A stretch of 64,000 nucleotides of DNA from Cytobacillus stercorigallinarum (GTDB lineage Bacteria > Bacillota > Bacilli > Bacillales > Cytobacillaceae): contig NZ_JACSQT010000004.1 of assembly GCF_014836495.1 (NCBI RefSeq), positions 191,073 through 255,072 of the forward strand, read 5' to 3'. Below are positions 54,427-63,469 of this stretch, piece by piece. The notes beneath the pieces are model-generated. The model saw only the letters and a program-made list of their open reading frames with translations. It had not been told where the DNA came from and ran no database searches. The position numbers and the translations under genes are program-made. The number at the start of each line of letters is the position of its first letter. Positions within the stretch are counted from its first letter, which is position 1.

Positions 54427-56536
54427 AAAGCACTTCCTTTTGTTTCTTTCGGAAAATATCCAACACTTTTACCGGTTCAGTATCATGATTTACTTCGTTC
54501 GATTGCTTTCCAATGTTATTTTGATCCACCACGGTTTGTTTTTCCCTTTTAAATATTTCTCTCTCTTTTTCTCGATTTTCTCTAATATTCTTTATATCTT
54601 TAGGAACCTCACCATTTAAGATTTGATTGTTAGCCTCTTTTTTCGCCATTTTAACAATCTCCTCTATGTCCTGAGCTAATTGAATTGCTCCATTTAAACT
54701 GCTTTCCTCATATTCTGCCTCTTGTTGCTTTCTTTCAGTTTTTAAACTCACAACTTCTTCCATCTTTACACCACGATACATTTCGTATTGTTCGATTAAT
54801 GAACAAACTTCATAGTTCAACCTATCTATACGAATATAAATATTAGATACGTCTTGAGGATCATAATGCACCCCCATACTCCAACTGCCTTTTATTCGAG
54901 CCTTAGAAAACCACCGTTCTTTCAATGCTTTCGCACAAGTATAATAGAGACCTCCAAAGTTGATTCCTTTCGGGGTGATTTTTGCACTAGCTTTAGGTAA
55001 AACACTACTTCTGATCGCATCTAAAGGCATAGTTCTCAGTAATCCTGTTCCTTTACGCAAACCCCACTTAAATATTTCTATCGGTATTGGTGGGACCTTT
55101 TCTGCTATCATACTTTGCGTTAACGGGTAGTCCGATAAATAATTATGATTGTTATAATATAGAACCGTTCTGACTAAAATTTGGACGTACTCGTTTAGGT
55201 TTAACACTGCTTTCTTCCTGTAATCCTTTCCTCCACGCTTCATAAAATCTTTTTGGACCGCCCCAGGGAGGAATGGAGAGATGTGGTCCTGAAGAATGTC
55301 AAAGTATTTTTCGCATACGGCCTTTAGCTCAGGTCTGTACGGACCTAAATTTTGGATCTTAATGTTTAAATCCGCCGTGATTTGTGTTAATTCATTGGAA
55401 ATCAACTCACTACCCCGATCCGCCAAAATAGTATGCGGAAGATAATGAATAGGCCAATCATTTTCATCAATATCCATATCGAGGGTCCGCTTGCAAAATT
55501 CCTTTTTATCTTCAAAGGCATTTGCAAGAGCCAACCTCAACGATTCTTTTGACATATTTTGAATTCCTGCATATACAGAAACAATACACCTGGAAAAAAT
55601 ATCCACAGTTAAATAAATGACAGGACGGCCAATCACTATATTCCTATCAAAACTTGAAACTAAATAAACATCACCAATGGTTGCATCAATGGCATATGTA
55701 CCTATCCCCATAGAATCTTCTGTGGCTGAACCGGTTATAGCACGATAGTTTTGTAAAAATTCCCTTCTGCCCTCTCTTTTATGAATGGCATCTTCCGGTT
55801 TGTACCACTTGCGATACCAATAATAGAATTGGTCATATGAAATAATTGGCTTATCTAAATCTAATACTTTATAGCCTGACTTTTCATCCTCTTTGGAGAA
55901 ATACTCCTTTACCATTTGCTGATAAGCATATTTTAATGAGGGTTTAGAACGAATAAAGTAGTATTTTTCTAGGCTAATTCTAATGATTTTCTTCCATTCA
56001 TCGGTTATTGCTGCCCTTTGAATAGAGGAAGAGTAAGCGAAGGGTCTTCCTGCCTTTTTGATATATTTACGTTCCTTTCCTTGCTGTTTCCCACACTTAT
56101 TAAAGTCGGGTAAGAGAGCATTCTTTACCATCCCTCTCGACCAATATCGTTTTAAATATTGTCGAATGGTCTTTGTGCTAAGGAAAAAATCCTTACTGGC
56201 CATTTTTATTAGCTCTGATCTCCTCTTTGGAATAAAAATGTCAGGAATTAAATAGATTTGATTTATTACTATCCATGCTTTATCACGTTTTTCAATTTCT
56301 ATCCCAGATAAATCTTCTTCTTTCACGCTGAACGCCCACGGTTCAGTTGCAACCTTTGTAATCTCACCTTTGATCAAAGAGGATTCTATACTGTGTATTT
56401 CCTCACTGTAAGGAAATGATGGTTCACGGACATTAACTAGAAAACAAAGTTGATGCTCATTATCGACCCAAACTACCCTTTGAATAAATTCAGGATTTTC
56501 AGTGCTTTGTAATAAATCATTAATTACCAACTGCAT
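54410..56536 (-). CDS. tnsB: TnsB DDE transposase
   Basis: This 708-residue transposase has the DD35E catalytic residues: Asp284 (YAIDATIGDVYLV), Asp373 (ILADRGSELIS) and Glu409 (VCEKYF), spacing 35. N-terminal HTH-like regions bind the transposon ends (KKAGRPFAYSSSIQRAAITD), and the C-terminal part is a beta-barrel plus a basic coiled tail that contacts TnsC. It cuts 3' ends and joins them to target. The gene overlaps both neighbours. Confidence 0.92.
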   Translation of the reverse strand: MQLVINDLLQSTENPEFIQRVVWVDNEHQLCFLVNVREPSFPYSEEIHSIESSLIKGEITKVATEPWAFSVKEEDLSGIEIEKRDKAWIVINQIYLIPDIFIPKRRSELIKMASKDFFLSTKTIRQYLKRYWSRGMVKNALLPDFNKCGKQQGKERKYIKKAGRPFAYSSSIQRAAITDEWKKIIRISLEKYYFIRSKPSLKYAYQQMVKEYFSKEDEKSGYKVLDLDKPIISYDQFYYWYRKWYKPEDAIHKREGRREFLQNYRAITGSATEDSMGIGTYAIDATIGDVYLVSSFDRNIVIGRPVIYLTVDIFSRCIVSVYAGIQNMSKESLRLALANAFEDKKEFCKRTLDMDIDENDWPIHYLPHTILADRGSELISNELTQITADLNIKIQNLGPYRPELKAVCEKYFDILQDHISPFLPGAVQKDFMKRGGKDYRKKAVLNLNEYVQILVRTVLYYNNHNYLSDYPLTQSMIAEKVPPIPIEIFKWGLRKGTGLLRTMPLDAIRSSVLPKASAKITPKGINFGGLYYTCAKALKERWFSKARIKGSWSMGVHYDPQDVSNIYIRIDRLNYEVCSLIEQYEMYRGVKMEEVVSLKTERKQQEAEYEESSLNGAIQLAQDIEEIVKMAKKEANNQILNGEVPKDIKNIRENREKEREIFKREKQTVVDQNNIGKQSNEVNHDTEPVKVLDIFRKKQKEVLYDGDN

Positions 56537-57365
56537 ACCTTACATCACCACCATTTTCACCAGTAAATTCAATATGATAATTTTCAATTTTATTAGTCAA
56601 ATAGATTTTCCTGCTTAAATCCATGCTTACTTCTTTATGGGCTATCAAATGTTTAAATAAGATTAGACCCAATCCTTCATCCAAGCTATATTCTCTTTCC
56701 AATCGGGAAAAAATGCCTTGAAACGTATCCGATTTATTAGACAAATACTGAACTATATCTCTTTTTAAGTGGGGCAAATTCAAAGTAAGCAATGGATAAT
56801 CTTGAATGTCATAGGAGTTCAATGCCCAGCCAATATTTCGTGCCAATTGTTTATTGATTTCTTTTTCTGTCACAATTCCAAAATCAATCCCTTTCTTTTC
56901 AAAATACCTTCTTTGTAGTTCCAATCTTTGCAAGGTTGCATTTTTCTCTAACTCCTGTGATTGCTTAATTATTCTTGCTTGATAATAAGGTTCTCCATTT
57001 TCCCCCTTCCTTGTTACAAAAAAAGAAACCGTAAAGATATGTGGTACTTGTGTCTTCGTATCAAATAGTTTCTTTGTAAGCTCCTCATCCACTTGGATAT
57101 TCATGTCATGGAAATCTAGTAAAGGGTACTGCTCCCTTATGTCAGTAACATGGTCGTCAAATTCCAATAAGTAGAAGTAATATAACTGCATATCGCTTAA
57201 TAGATGGTAGACCCTTTGAGTGGTATGACCAAAAATACGAGTAGATCTTCCTTTCGATGCTATGTCTTGAACTTGCAGCCATGGTTTATAGTCTTTTCCT
57301 GTTCCTTGACCTCGTTTTTCCATTAGGAACCTTTTAATAGTTGTTTCATTCCATTCTCTAATCAT
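56520..57365 (-). CDS. tnsA: TnsA-like endonuclease, possibly inactive
   Basis: This 281-residue protein matches TnsA, which in Tn7 cuts 5' ends: WLQVQDIASKGRSTRIFGHT, DIREQYPL (Glu78) and the ARIIKQSQELEKN segment. Compared with the E. coli TnsA signature (STDFLV...QVK) the residue at the catalytic Asp position appears to be Ser114 (FTVSFFV) and the QVK motif reads IIK (Lys134 kept). So two of four catalytic residues may be lost. Start chosen ATG 57365 (GGGGGA upstream). It overlaps the AraC-like gene by eight bases. Confidence 0.85.
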   Translation of the reverse strand: MIREWNETTIKRFLMEKRGQGTGKDYKPWLQVQDIASKGRSTRIFGHTTQRVYHLLSDMQLYYFYLLEFDDHVTDIREQYPLLDFHDMNIQVDEELTKKLFDTKTQVPHIFTVSFFVTRKGENGEPYYQARIIKQSQELEKNATLQRLELQRRYFEKKGIDFGIVTEKEINKQLARNIGWALNSYDIQDYPLLTLNLPHLKRDIVQYLSNKSDTFQGIFSRLEREYSLDEGLGLILFKHLIAHKEVSMDLSRKIYLTNKIENYHIEFTGENGGDVRYAVGN

Positions 57366-57711
57366 TCGGTATCCCCCTACTCCCTCTTTCTTGAAGAATA
57401 ATGTGTTCATTATCAATTGCTGAATCAACAGTTGTTTTGAATTCACATTTAAAAAGATTAGAATATTCATCCCAACCATTAAATGGAGAGTAATTTTTAT
57501 CCTGTGAATCATTAATACGACATAATTCTTCTTTTATCAGTGTTAATTGCCTACGGATTAAATAACGTAAGAACTGTGACCCTGTTACTTTTTGGAATTC
57601 AGAAACAAAATCAACATAAGAACAACCCGCCAATTCTTCTACATGTTTATTGCAAATCTCATCATGATAATGCTCATCAATGTATTGAATGACAGCATTA
57701 ATTTTGTCCAT
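57358..57711 (-). CDS. AraC-type HTH protein, first gene of transposition operon
   Basis: This 117-residue protein reads like an AraC/XylS DNA-binding domain alone: INAVIQYIDEHYHDEICNKH, a first HTH around EELAGCSYVDFVSEFQKVTG, and a second region ending YSNLFKCEFKTT that is less canonical. It has no effector domain. It overlaps tnsA by eight bases, so it belongs to the transposition operon, perhaps as regulator of it. AAGGGGG lies upstream. The family call is moderately sure. Confidence 0.6.
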   Translation of the reverse strand: MDKINAVIQYIDEHYHDEICNKHVEELAGCSYVDFVSEFQKVTGSQFLRYLIRRQLTLIKEELCRINDSQDKNYSPFNGWDEYSNLFKCEFKTTVDSAIDNEHIILQERGSRGIPND

Positions 57712-57734
57712 CGTTTAGTAAGCCCCCTTAAATA

Positions 57735-57812
57735 TAAAAAAGCATTTGTTGCGTTGACTTTTGTCAAAACGGATTGTTTTTTTTCTCCGTATAACAAAGT
57801 CAGCAACAAATG
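57735..57812 (-). terminator. Long hairpin between integrase and transposition genes
   Basis: GCATTTGTTGC (57741-57751) pairs perfectly with GCAACAAATGC (57802-57812); the arms continue with imperfect GACTTTTGT/ACAAAGTC and ACGGA/TCCGT pairing. On the minus strand a TTTTTTAT tract follows, so it can terminate the integrase transcript. The inner arms begin TGTTGC/GCAACA, reminiscent of TGT...ACA Tn7-like ends, but the symmetric hairpin makes terminator the safer reading. Confidence 0.7.
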
Positions 57813-57820
57813 CCTCTATT

Positions 57821-58390
57821 TTATAAATTAACTTGTAAGTACAATTCATCAAGATCTTCTTGTAATATTCCAAGATACCTTTTAGTTTCCGCAACGGACC
57901 TATGATTAAGGGCTATACATATGTAATCAAGTGATATGCCTTTCTTAAAAGCCCAATAGCCCCAAGTTTTTCTCATTCCGTGCGTTGAGAATTTCTCTGT
58001 TATCCCTACCATATCACAGGCTTCATTCAACATTGATGCAGCATATTGCCTGGTGATAGGTTGATTGGTTCCCTTTCTACTGGTAAAAAGGAAGTCCTCC
58101 TGTTTCTTATCAGGAAACTCTCTATTAAATTCTTTAATACTTTTCGCTAAATTTGGCGTAATCGGGAACCGCTTATATTTACCAGTCTTCTTTTCATTCA
58201 CTTCGATAAACTCTGTTGGCTTCCTACCGTCCCACACTTGATTCACCTTTAACATCAAAATGTCAGAAATTCTTAGAGCTGATGAAATACCGACCATAAA
58301 AAGCAAATAGTCTCTTTTATTTTTCCCTCGAAGGTATCCTTTCACCGCTTCAAGTTGTTTTAAATCTCGAATCGGATGAACAACTTTCAC
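57821..58390 (-). CDS. Short tyrosine recombinase/integrase
   Basis: This 189-residue protein is a lone catalytic domain of the tyrosine recombinase family: Arg40 (ALRISDIL), His137 and Arg140 (STHGMRKTW), His163 (LNHRSV), and Tyr172 (KRYLGI). The N-terminal core-binding domain is missing, so it resembles small integrases of plasmids and integrative elements. GTG start with AGGAGGTGA inside the end of the upstream small gene. It ends just before the long hairpin. Confidence 0.85.
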   Translation of the reverse strand: MKVVHPIRDLKQLEAVKGYLRGKNKRDYLLFMVGISSALRISDILMLKVNQVWDGRKPTEFIEVNEKKTGKYKRFPITPNLAKSIKEFNREFPDKKQEDFLFTSRKGTNQPITRQYAASMLNEACDMVGITEKFSTHGMRKTWGYWAFKKGISLDYICIALNHRSVAETKRYLGILQEDLDELYLQVNL

Positions 58391-58391
58391 T

Positions 58392-58589
58392 TTAGTTCAC
58401 CTCCTGTATGAATCTTACATATTCATTGTAAATCTCTATTTGAGTAAGATTCAACAGCCTAGAGGCAAAATCCAAAAATAAAAATGCCGATTTTATAGGA
58501 TTTCCTTGTTTACACAACAGGGTTGTGTAAACTACTTTTTGAAAATTAAATTGTACACTGCGGAAAACGATTCGTCCCAGGTTAATCAT
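58392..58589 (-). CDS. Small hypothetical protein upstream of integrase
   Basis: This 65-residue frame starts ATG with GAAGGA upstream and ends one base before the integrase start, with the integrase ribosome site in its last codons. Composition is moderately hydrophobic. No family is recognised. The tight coupling favours a real gene. Confidence 0.45.
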   Translation of the reverse strand: MINLGRIVFRSVQFNFQKVVYTTLLCKQGNPIKSAFLFLDFASRLLNLTQIEIYNEYVRFIQEVN

Positions 58590-58679
58590 TCCGATACATT
58601 CCTTCAGAACCTTTTGATATAATGGAAGACAAAGGAAGCTAACTACTTTTGTCTATTTAATAGAATGTAGGTGGAAATA

Positions 58680-59132
58680 TTGCCCGTTTGGACACAATGG
58701 ATTTCATTAGGATTGGCGATTCTCGGTTCAATAACAGGAATTTGGGCGTTGGTTTTAAATCAACAAAGAACAACTATTACAAAAAGAATAGAAAAGGAAC
58801 GTCTTGAAGCAAAGAAAAAGGCATCATTCCAAGTTGAACGAACCAAACAAATGGGGTCAAAACAAATGCAAGATAGGCTTTTATTACACAATATCGGACA
58901 AGCAGAAGCTAGAGAACTCAAGGTTGAATTCTACAATTATGACCGTTTTAATAAAGGCGAAAAACGTAAAATTAACCCATTAATAGATAGAATTCCGTCA
59001 AAAATAAATGCAGGACAGACAGTAAATATCCTATTGTCTATTGCTGGTAATACAGCACCTCCTTATGAAATCATTATCACTTGGGATGACGATTTTAAAA
59101 AAGGTAACAAACTAGAAACAACTTTAAACTAG
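58680..59132 (+). CDS. Membrane-anchored hypothetical protein
   Basis: This 150-residue protein has one N-terminal membrane segment (ISLGLAILGSITGIWALVL) and a basic, charged helix (TKRIEKERLEAKKKAS). A beta-rich domain follows, with LLLHNIGQAEARELKVEFYN and PPYEIIITWDDDF. The start could be TTG 58680 (AGGTGG just upstream) or GTG 58671. It is the only plus-strand gene in this element. Not recognised. Confidence 0.55.
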   Translation: MPVWTQWISLGLAILGSITGIWALVLNQQRTTITKRIEKERLEAKKKASFQVERTKQMGSKQMQDRLLLHNIGQAEARELKVEFYNYDRFNKGEKRKINPLIDRIPSKINAGQTVNILLSIAGNTAPPYEIIITWDDDFKKGNKLETTLN

Positions 59133-59192
59133 AAGTAAGTAGGCAAGATAGGATAAAGAGCAAAATATCTCTTTATCCTTTTCTTTCAAATG

Positions 59193-60272
59193 TTAACTCG
59201 CTTTCTCATCACTAATGTTTTTCATCTTCATTGAAAGAACATTCCGTATAGAAATCCTCAACTCATTAATCTCTTTTAGCTCCTTCTCTGGAATAATCCC
59301 TTTGATTAAGGATGTTTCCAACAAACTATGAAGGCCATCCAATGCCTTCAATGAATCATTAAAGAAACGAAACTTTTTAGGAATATACAATTGATGTGCC
59401 TCGGCAAGGTTGGCAACGCTTGATGTCGCCCGTTTCCTGATTATCTTCACAAGGTCTTTTTCCTTCCGAAATTCACGTCTATCTGTAATCTCATAAATCT
59501 TGTCAACCAATTGCAGGGCATTAGTATAGGCACCAAAGTTTTTAACGTTTGGTGTAAATGGATTTGGTAAATCCATTCCCTTCCCCTCTTTCTCTTTTAT
59601 ATTGGACAGGTTTTTTGTTAGAATGCTTACCACTTGAGTTGTTAAGTTATCTAGCTCATTGAATTGAACTTGGGTTATATATTTCTGTCCCAATGAAACT
59701 TGGAGCCATGCCGATGTTTCTTTTGCTGATCCTATTGCAATGCTGTATTGGTTAAACTTCTCCCCTACATAAATTTGCTCACCCATTTCAATTCTTTCTT
59801 TAATTGAACCGGCACTTCTTTCAATCTGGTTTACAATGTGATCAACTTCGTATGAGGGAAAGTTCTTACACAGTTCAATTATATTTGTCTCTAGCTCCTT
59901 AGCCTTTTTGTAACCAATGAATTGCTTTACATCTCTTACTTCAAGGTGCTGTTGTTTTTTGGCTTGTTTTTCTTTTGTTGGTGTTGTCGATTGTGTGGAT
60001 TTATCGGAGGTTGCTGCGGAATTATTCTTATGGGTTTGCATATTGAGGCAATCGTCGAGGTTGTCGTAAATCTGATTGGCTCTGTACTCAATCAAATAAT
60101 GATCAATCAGTATTTTTTCAGCATCAGAAAGGTCCTTCATTTCTTTTAGAATCCAGATAAACCCTTTCTCTGCTAGGTTCTTCAAATAAGCTCCAATGTC
60201 AAAGACACAATAGGAAACTCTTATTCTCTCTGCCCGATATGATTCCTGGATTTGTCCTACTATCTCATTCAA
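59193..60272 (-). CDS. Protein with two four-helix-bundle domains
   Basis: This 359-residue protein appears to contain two copies of the four-helix bundle fold known from 23S rRNA intervening-sequence (S23) proteins and Avd. Domain 1 (about 118-225) reads KAKELETNIIELCKNFPSYE, then VNQIERSAGSIKERIEMGE and SIAIGSAKETSAWL. Domain 2 (about 250-355) reads NALQLVDKIYEITDRREF, then RKRATSSVANLAEAHQLYIP. A low-complexity linker (residues ~80-108, Thr/Ser/Lys/Gln-rich) precedes domain 1. TTG start. Function unknown. Confidence 0.7.
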   Translation of the reverse strand: MNEIVGQIQESYRAERIRVSYCVFDIGAYLKNLAEKGFIWILKEMKDLSDAEKILIDHYLIEYRANQIYDNLDDCLNMQTHKNNSAATSDKSTQSTTPTKEKQAKKQQHLEVRDVKQFIGYKKAKELETNIIELCKNFPSYEVDHIVNQIERSAGSIKERIEMGEQIYVGEKFNQYSIAIGSAKETSAWLQVSLGQKYITQVQFNELDNLTTQVVSILTKNLSNIKEKEGKGMDLPNPFTPNVKNFGAYTNALQLVDKIYEITDRREFRKEKDLVKIIRKRATSSVANLAEAHQLYIPKKFRFFNDSLKALDGLHSLLETSLIKGIIPEKELKEINELRISIRNVLSMKMKNISDEKAS

Positions 60273-60472
60273 TTATCATCAACTCCAATTTTTCTATGAT
60301 AGATAAGAGAGGCAAAAGCGAAATATCTAACTTATCCTATTATATTTCAGCAGATACAATTACCTCTCTTTATTCTACTTTGTTTGACTTCTGGGTTCTA
60401 AGTTAAGGTGAGGTTCTCAGCTTCTTGAGTTGAGCCTAAGTGTGGATAGTGCGAGTGGAAAGGAGTAGCATT

Positions 60473-61366
60473 TTATTTTTTAACTGCCTTGTTCCTCTTT
60501 AAACTTTCTTCTAATTCCTTGAAGAATGACTCCGAGTAATGTGGAAAGGAGTATAATGTTGTTTCGGTCAGGCATTTTGATCGAGTATTCTTATCAAAAT
60601 AGGTAACTTTTCTTTTTTCAGCAAAAAGTAATCCTAACTCCCTAAATCTCTTTACAGCACTACTGAATCTTGCGGAAGATACTTTACTTTGACTAGCATA
60701 CATAGCGAAGATAGAGCTGTTTTCATCATTTCTTTTCTCTAAGTCAATGAACTTTTGACCATGAATTAACATGTTTTCCAGTACATCTACAAAGGACTTA
60801 ATTTTTTTAAATAGATTGGGATACTTTCCTTGAAAATCTTGATTTTTATACAAGGCAAGAATACGCTCATTTTCAATGTATTTCTCCTTCTCCTCTCGCT
60901 CCCAATCGACATTATCATAAGACACATTCAATAAATTGATCAGCTCATCTCTTACAAACTGACGTTGCTGTGTATATCCTTTTCCTTCTACTTTTGGAAA
61001 GCAAAGTAGCAAATCAAAAATCGAATAAGCAACTGCTTCATCATAAGGTTGACCTGTGAAGTATTTGTATTTCCCTGTAGTATCCTTACCAATCCACGCT
61101 TCGTTTCCATCGAATATTTCACAAGGAAAAAGTGTTTCTTCCTTTATAACTTTTAAATTTGGAAAAACCATTGAAAAGACATTATTTTCTACTGCTGCAC
61201 TCTCAAATTCATCATGATTCTTTAGGTTCACAAAAGTAGTTGAAGCATCGTACATCGTCTTCCGCCATTTTGAGGCCTTTTCACCTTTACTCAACTCATT
61301 TTTTGCCATCATTCTTTCTTGGATAAATGCAGAACGATATGGATGGAATTCTCTTGAAATTGTCAT
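60473..61366 (-). CDS. Hypothetical protein of integrative element
   Basis: This 297-residue protein has no recognised family. It is charged and helical, with a possible winged helix near the C-terminus (SVKRFRELGLLFAEKRKVTY, residues ~240-262). AAGGAG lies ten bases before ATG. Position directly after the primase suggests a replication or regulation role. The intergenic stretch 60273-60472 holds no gene. Confidence 0.55.
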   Translation of the reverse strand: MTISREFHPYRSAFIQERMMAKNELSKGEKASKWRKTMYDASTTFVNLKNHDEFESAAVENNVFSMVFPNLKVIKEETLFPCEIFDGNEAWIGKDTTGKYKYFTGQPYDEAVAYSIFDLLLCFPKVEGKGYTQQRQFVRDELINLLNVSYDNVDWEREEKEKYIENERILALYKNQDFQGKYPNLFKKIKSFVDVLENMLIHGQKFIDLEKRNDENSSIFAMYASQSKVSSARFSSAVKRFRELGLLFAEKRKVTYFDKNTRSKCLTETTLYSFPHYSESFFKELEESLKRNKAVKK

Positions 61367-61513
61367 TATAGATCTACTCCTTTTTTTTGTTTTTTAGTTG
61401 TTATCTAAGGTAACAGGAGGAGAGAAATATTATGAATCTCTCCAATTACCTTACTTAAATTCTTTGCTTGAAAGGTTGTTGCCCCCCACTAAGGGACACG
61501 ATTCTCTATTTTT

Positions 61514-63376
61514 TTACTTTAACTTGATTCCGACAAACTCAACGGCTCTTGTTTGTGATCCTTGACGTTTCGCAACACCTTCATCAGCAAATAGACTTAC
61601 CAATTGTGAATAAAATTCACGTTGGGGAACTGGTGATACCTTGGCATCTAAACATTCTTTTTTATATTCATCATAAAGTCTTTTTCCTGATTCATTCGAC
61701 ATTGGAGATATCGTGCAATATTCATCGGAAAACCAAAGAACACTGTTATTTCCTTTCTTGTATTCCTTCATCAAGTTCTTTGCTTCTTCGCTTTCAGTGA
61801 ACTCATAATTATTTTCAATTAACCGTTTCAATCCAATTAAAGCCCACTGAACAATGCCTTCACGTTCTTTAAGCAATTCTTCTTTTAAATTTCGGTCAAT
61901 ATTTTCACTGGAAACAATATTTTGGAAGGGGATTAGAGCTAATCTTCTGTAGAACCCAGAGGTGTGATCAACATAGTTCGAGGGTAATTTGTTTGCGGCA
62001 AAGAGAAGGCGGGCAGTATTGTTAAAGTCAAATCCTTTTTCATACTTATCGTCTGCGTGCATGCTATCTCCAGAGACTAATGCTTTAAATACGGCTGTGT
62101 CTTTAATGTTTCCTTGAGGAAGGTCAGCATAAGTATTCAGTAATTTTCCGAATAACTTTACTGTCCGGTATTTTGCTCCTAATTCTTGAAAAGGAACATT
62201 GGACACATAATCCTTACCAATAATTCTCTCAATAATTTCAATTAATGTTGATTTTCCCGTATTCCCAGGCCCATACAATATAAAGGCTTTCTGTGCCTTC
62301 ATTTCTGTTGTTAGCAAATAGCCAATCATTTCCTGGACTGTTTTAGCATCATCTTCCGTTAATGAAGCTGCTATATATTCTTTAAATCTTGGACACTGTG
62401 CACCAATCTGGTACTCAACATTTAATTGAAAGGCAGTTTTGTAGTTTTGAGCGTAAGGTCCAAACGTATTTGACTTTATGTCATAAACACCGTTTTTGAA
62501 ATTTACCTTGTCTTTCATTCGATCCGAGTTTGTCAGCCCATTATCTTTTGGTATTCTTTTCAAGAGAAGTTTCTTTGTATCCTCAATATCCTTATTTGTT
62601 AGATATCTTGGCGACATGTAATCTAGGATTTCAAGTTCAAGTTCATCAATTCCAACCTTTTCAAAAATACCTTTGCCCTTTTCCCTAGCGTAAACATTCG
62701 AATTACACATGAGCAAATCCTTTTGACTCAATAGTGTTGAAACTAGAACATTAGGGAGCAACCTTAAACCACTATTTGTTTTTATATAATGATCTGGAAG
62801 TTGTTTTGAATTCTCATCTACCTGACAGTTCTTTTTGAAATGATATTCTCCGATTCTTTCCAAGCCTTTTGATTCAGTCCATGGAGATTTAGGTTTCCAA
62901 GTTGCTGTTCCTTTTAATGGAACAATATGATCTCTATCAAAGTAGTTTACCTTGATATTTTTGAAATGCTGATTTCCTATAGAGATCCCTTTTACTATCA
63001 TGGTCAAAGACGTTCCAACAATTTCCCCGTAGAACTCACCATCAAGCGTGTCAACGGCTTCCCTTGCTACTTCACTTAATTCTCCAGCAGACATTGCATT
63101 TTGAATCTCTATTGAAATGTAGGGATACTCCTTTTTTAAAACAAGGCCAATTCCTGCATTTGCGTATTTCGGAGCATTTTCCTTCAGTTCAAGTGCATTC
63201 TGGTAATCCATCCAGTTAGATGGATCATTTGCATCTACCGGTTCATCAGTTGTTGGATCCCAAGCAGTAGTTACATACTCCTTCCCTATCTGCTCCGTTT
63301 TTGTGCAAACAAAAATTGGAGCCTCTCTTAATTCCTTTATTAGTCCATGATTCAATTTCTTTTCTTCTTTAAGCAT
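61514..63376 (-). CDS. D5/P4-type primase-helicase
   Basis: This 620-residue protein combines a primase-like N-terminus (IGLVLKKEYPYISIEIQNAM region, LxxGxG-type) with a superfamily-3 helicase domain: Walker A FILYGPGNTGKSTLIEII at about residue 370, motif B LLNTYADLPQG, ARLLFAANKLPSN, and DHTSGFYRRLALIPF. Such enzymes start replication of phages, satellites and plasmids. ATG 63376 with AGGAGG was chosen over 63433. It is the replication core of the element. Confidence 0.88.
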   Translation of the reverse strand: MLKEEKKLNHGLIKELREAPIFVCTKTEQIGKEYVTTAWDPTTDEPVDANDPSNWMDYQNALELKENAPKYANAGIGLVLKKEYPYISIEIQNAMSAGELSEVAREAVDTLDGEFYGEIVGTSLTMIVKGISIGNQHFKNIKVNYFDRDHIVPLKGTATWKPKSPWTESKGLERIGEYHFKKNCQVDENSKQLPDHYIKTNSGLRLLPNVLVSTLLSQKDLLMCNSNVYAREKGKGIFEKVGIDELELEILDYMSPRYLTNKDIEDTKKLLLKRIPKDNGLTNSDRMKDKVNFKNGVYDIKSNTFGPYAQNYKTAFQLNVEYQIGAQCPRFKEYIAASLTEDDAKTVQEMIGYLLTTEMKAQKAFILYGPGNTGKSTLIEIIERIIGKDYVSNVPFQELGAKYRTVKLFGKLLNTYADLPQGNIKDTAVFKALVSGDSMHADDKYEKGFDFNNTARLLFAANKLPSNYVDHTSGFYRRLALIPFQNIVSSENIDRNLKEELLKEREGIVQWALIGLKRLIENNYEFTESEEAKNLMKEYKKGNNSVLWFSDEYCTISPMSNESGKRLYDEYKKECLDAKVSPVPQREFYSQLVSLFADEGVAKRQGSQTRAVEFVGIKLK

Positions 63377-63469
63377 AATGGTATTCCTCCTTATATTGTG
63401 TAGTTCATCACAAAATCTATTGCCATTAGGCAATATAATGATGAAATTATAATGGGGTATCCCCCATTA

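Noticed and set aside
50960-57711. CRISPR-associated transposon (CAST)
   Set aside because: No CRISPR repeats or Cas genes are visible in the window; the TniQ is long and resembles a TnsD-type DNA-binding selector.
57735-57812. MITE-like element bounded by TGTTGC/GCAACA
   Set aside because: Flanking GCATT and AATGC are inverted, not direct, so there is no target duplication; the structure fits a terminator better.
59193-60272. Diversity-generating retroelement
   Set aside because: No reverse transcriptase, template repeat or variable repeat is visible; only the helical bundle similarity suggested it.
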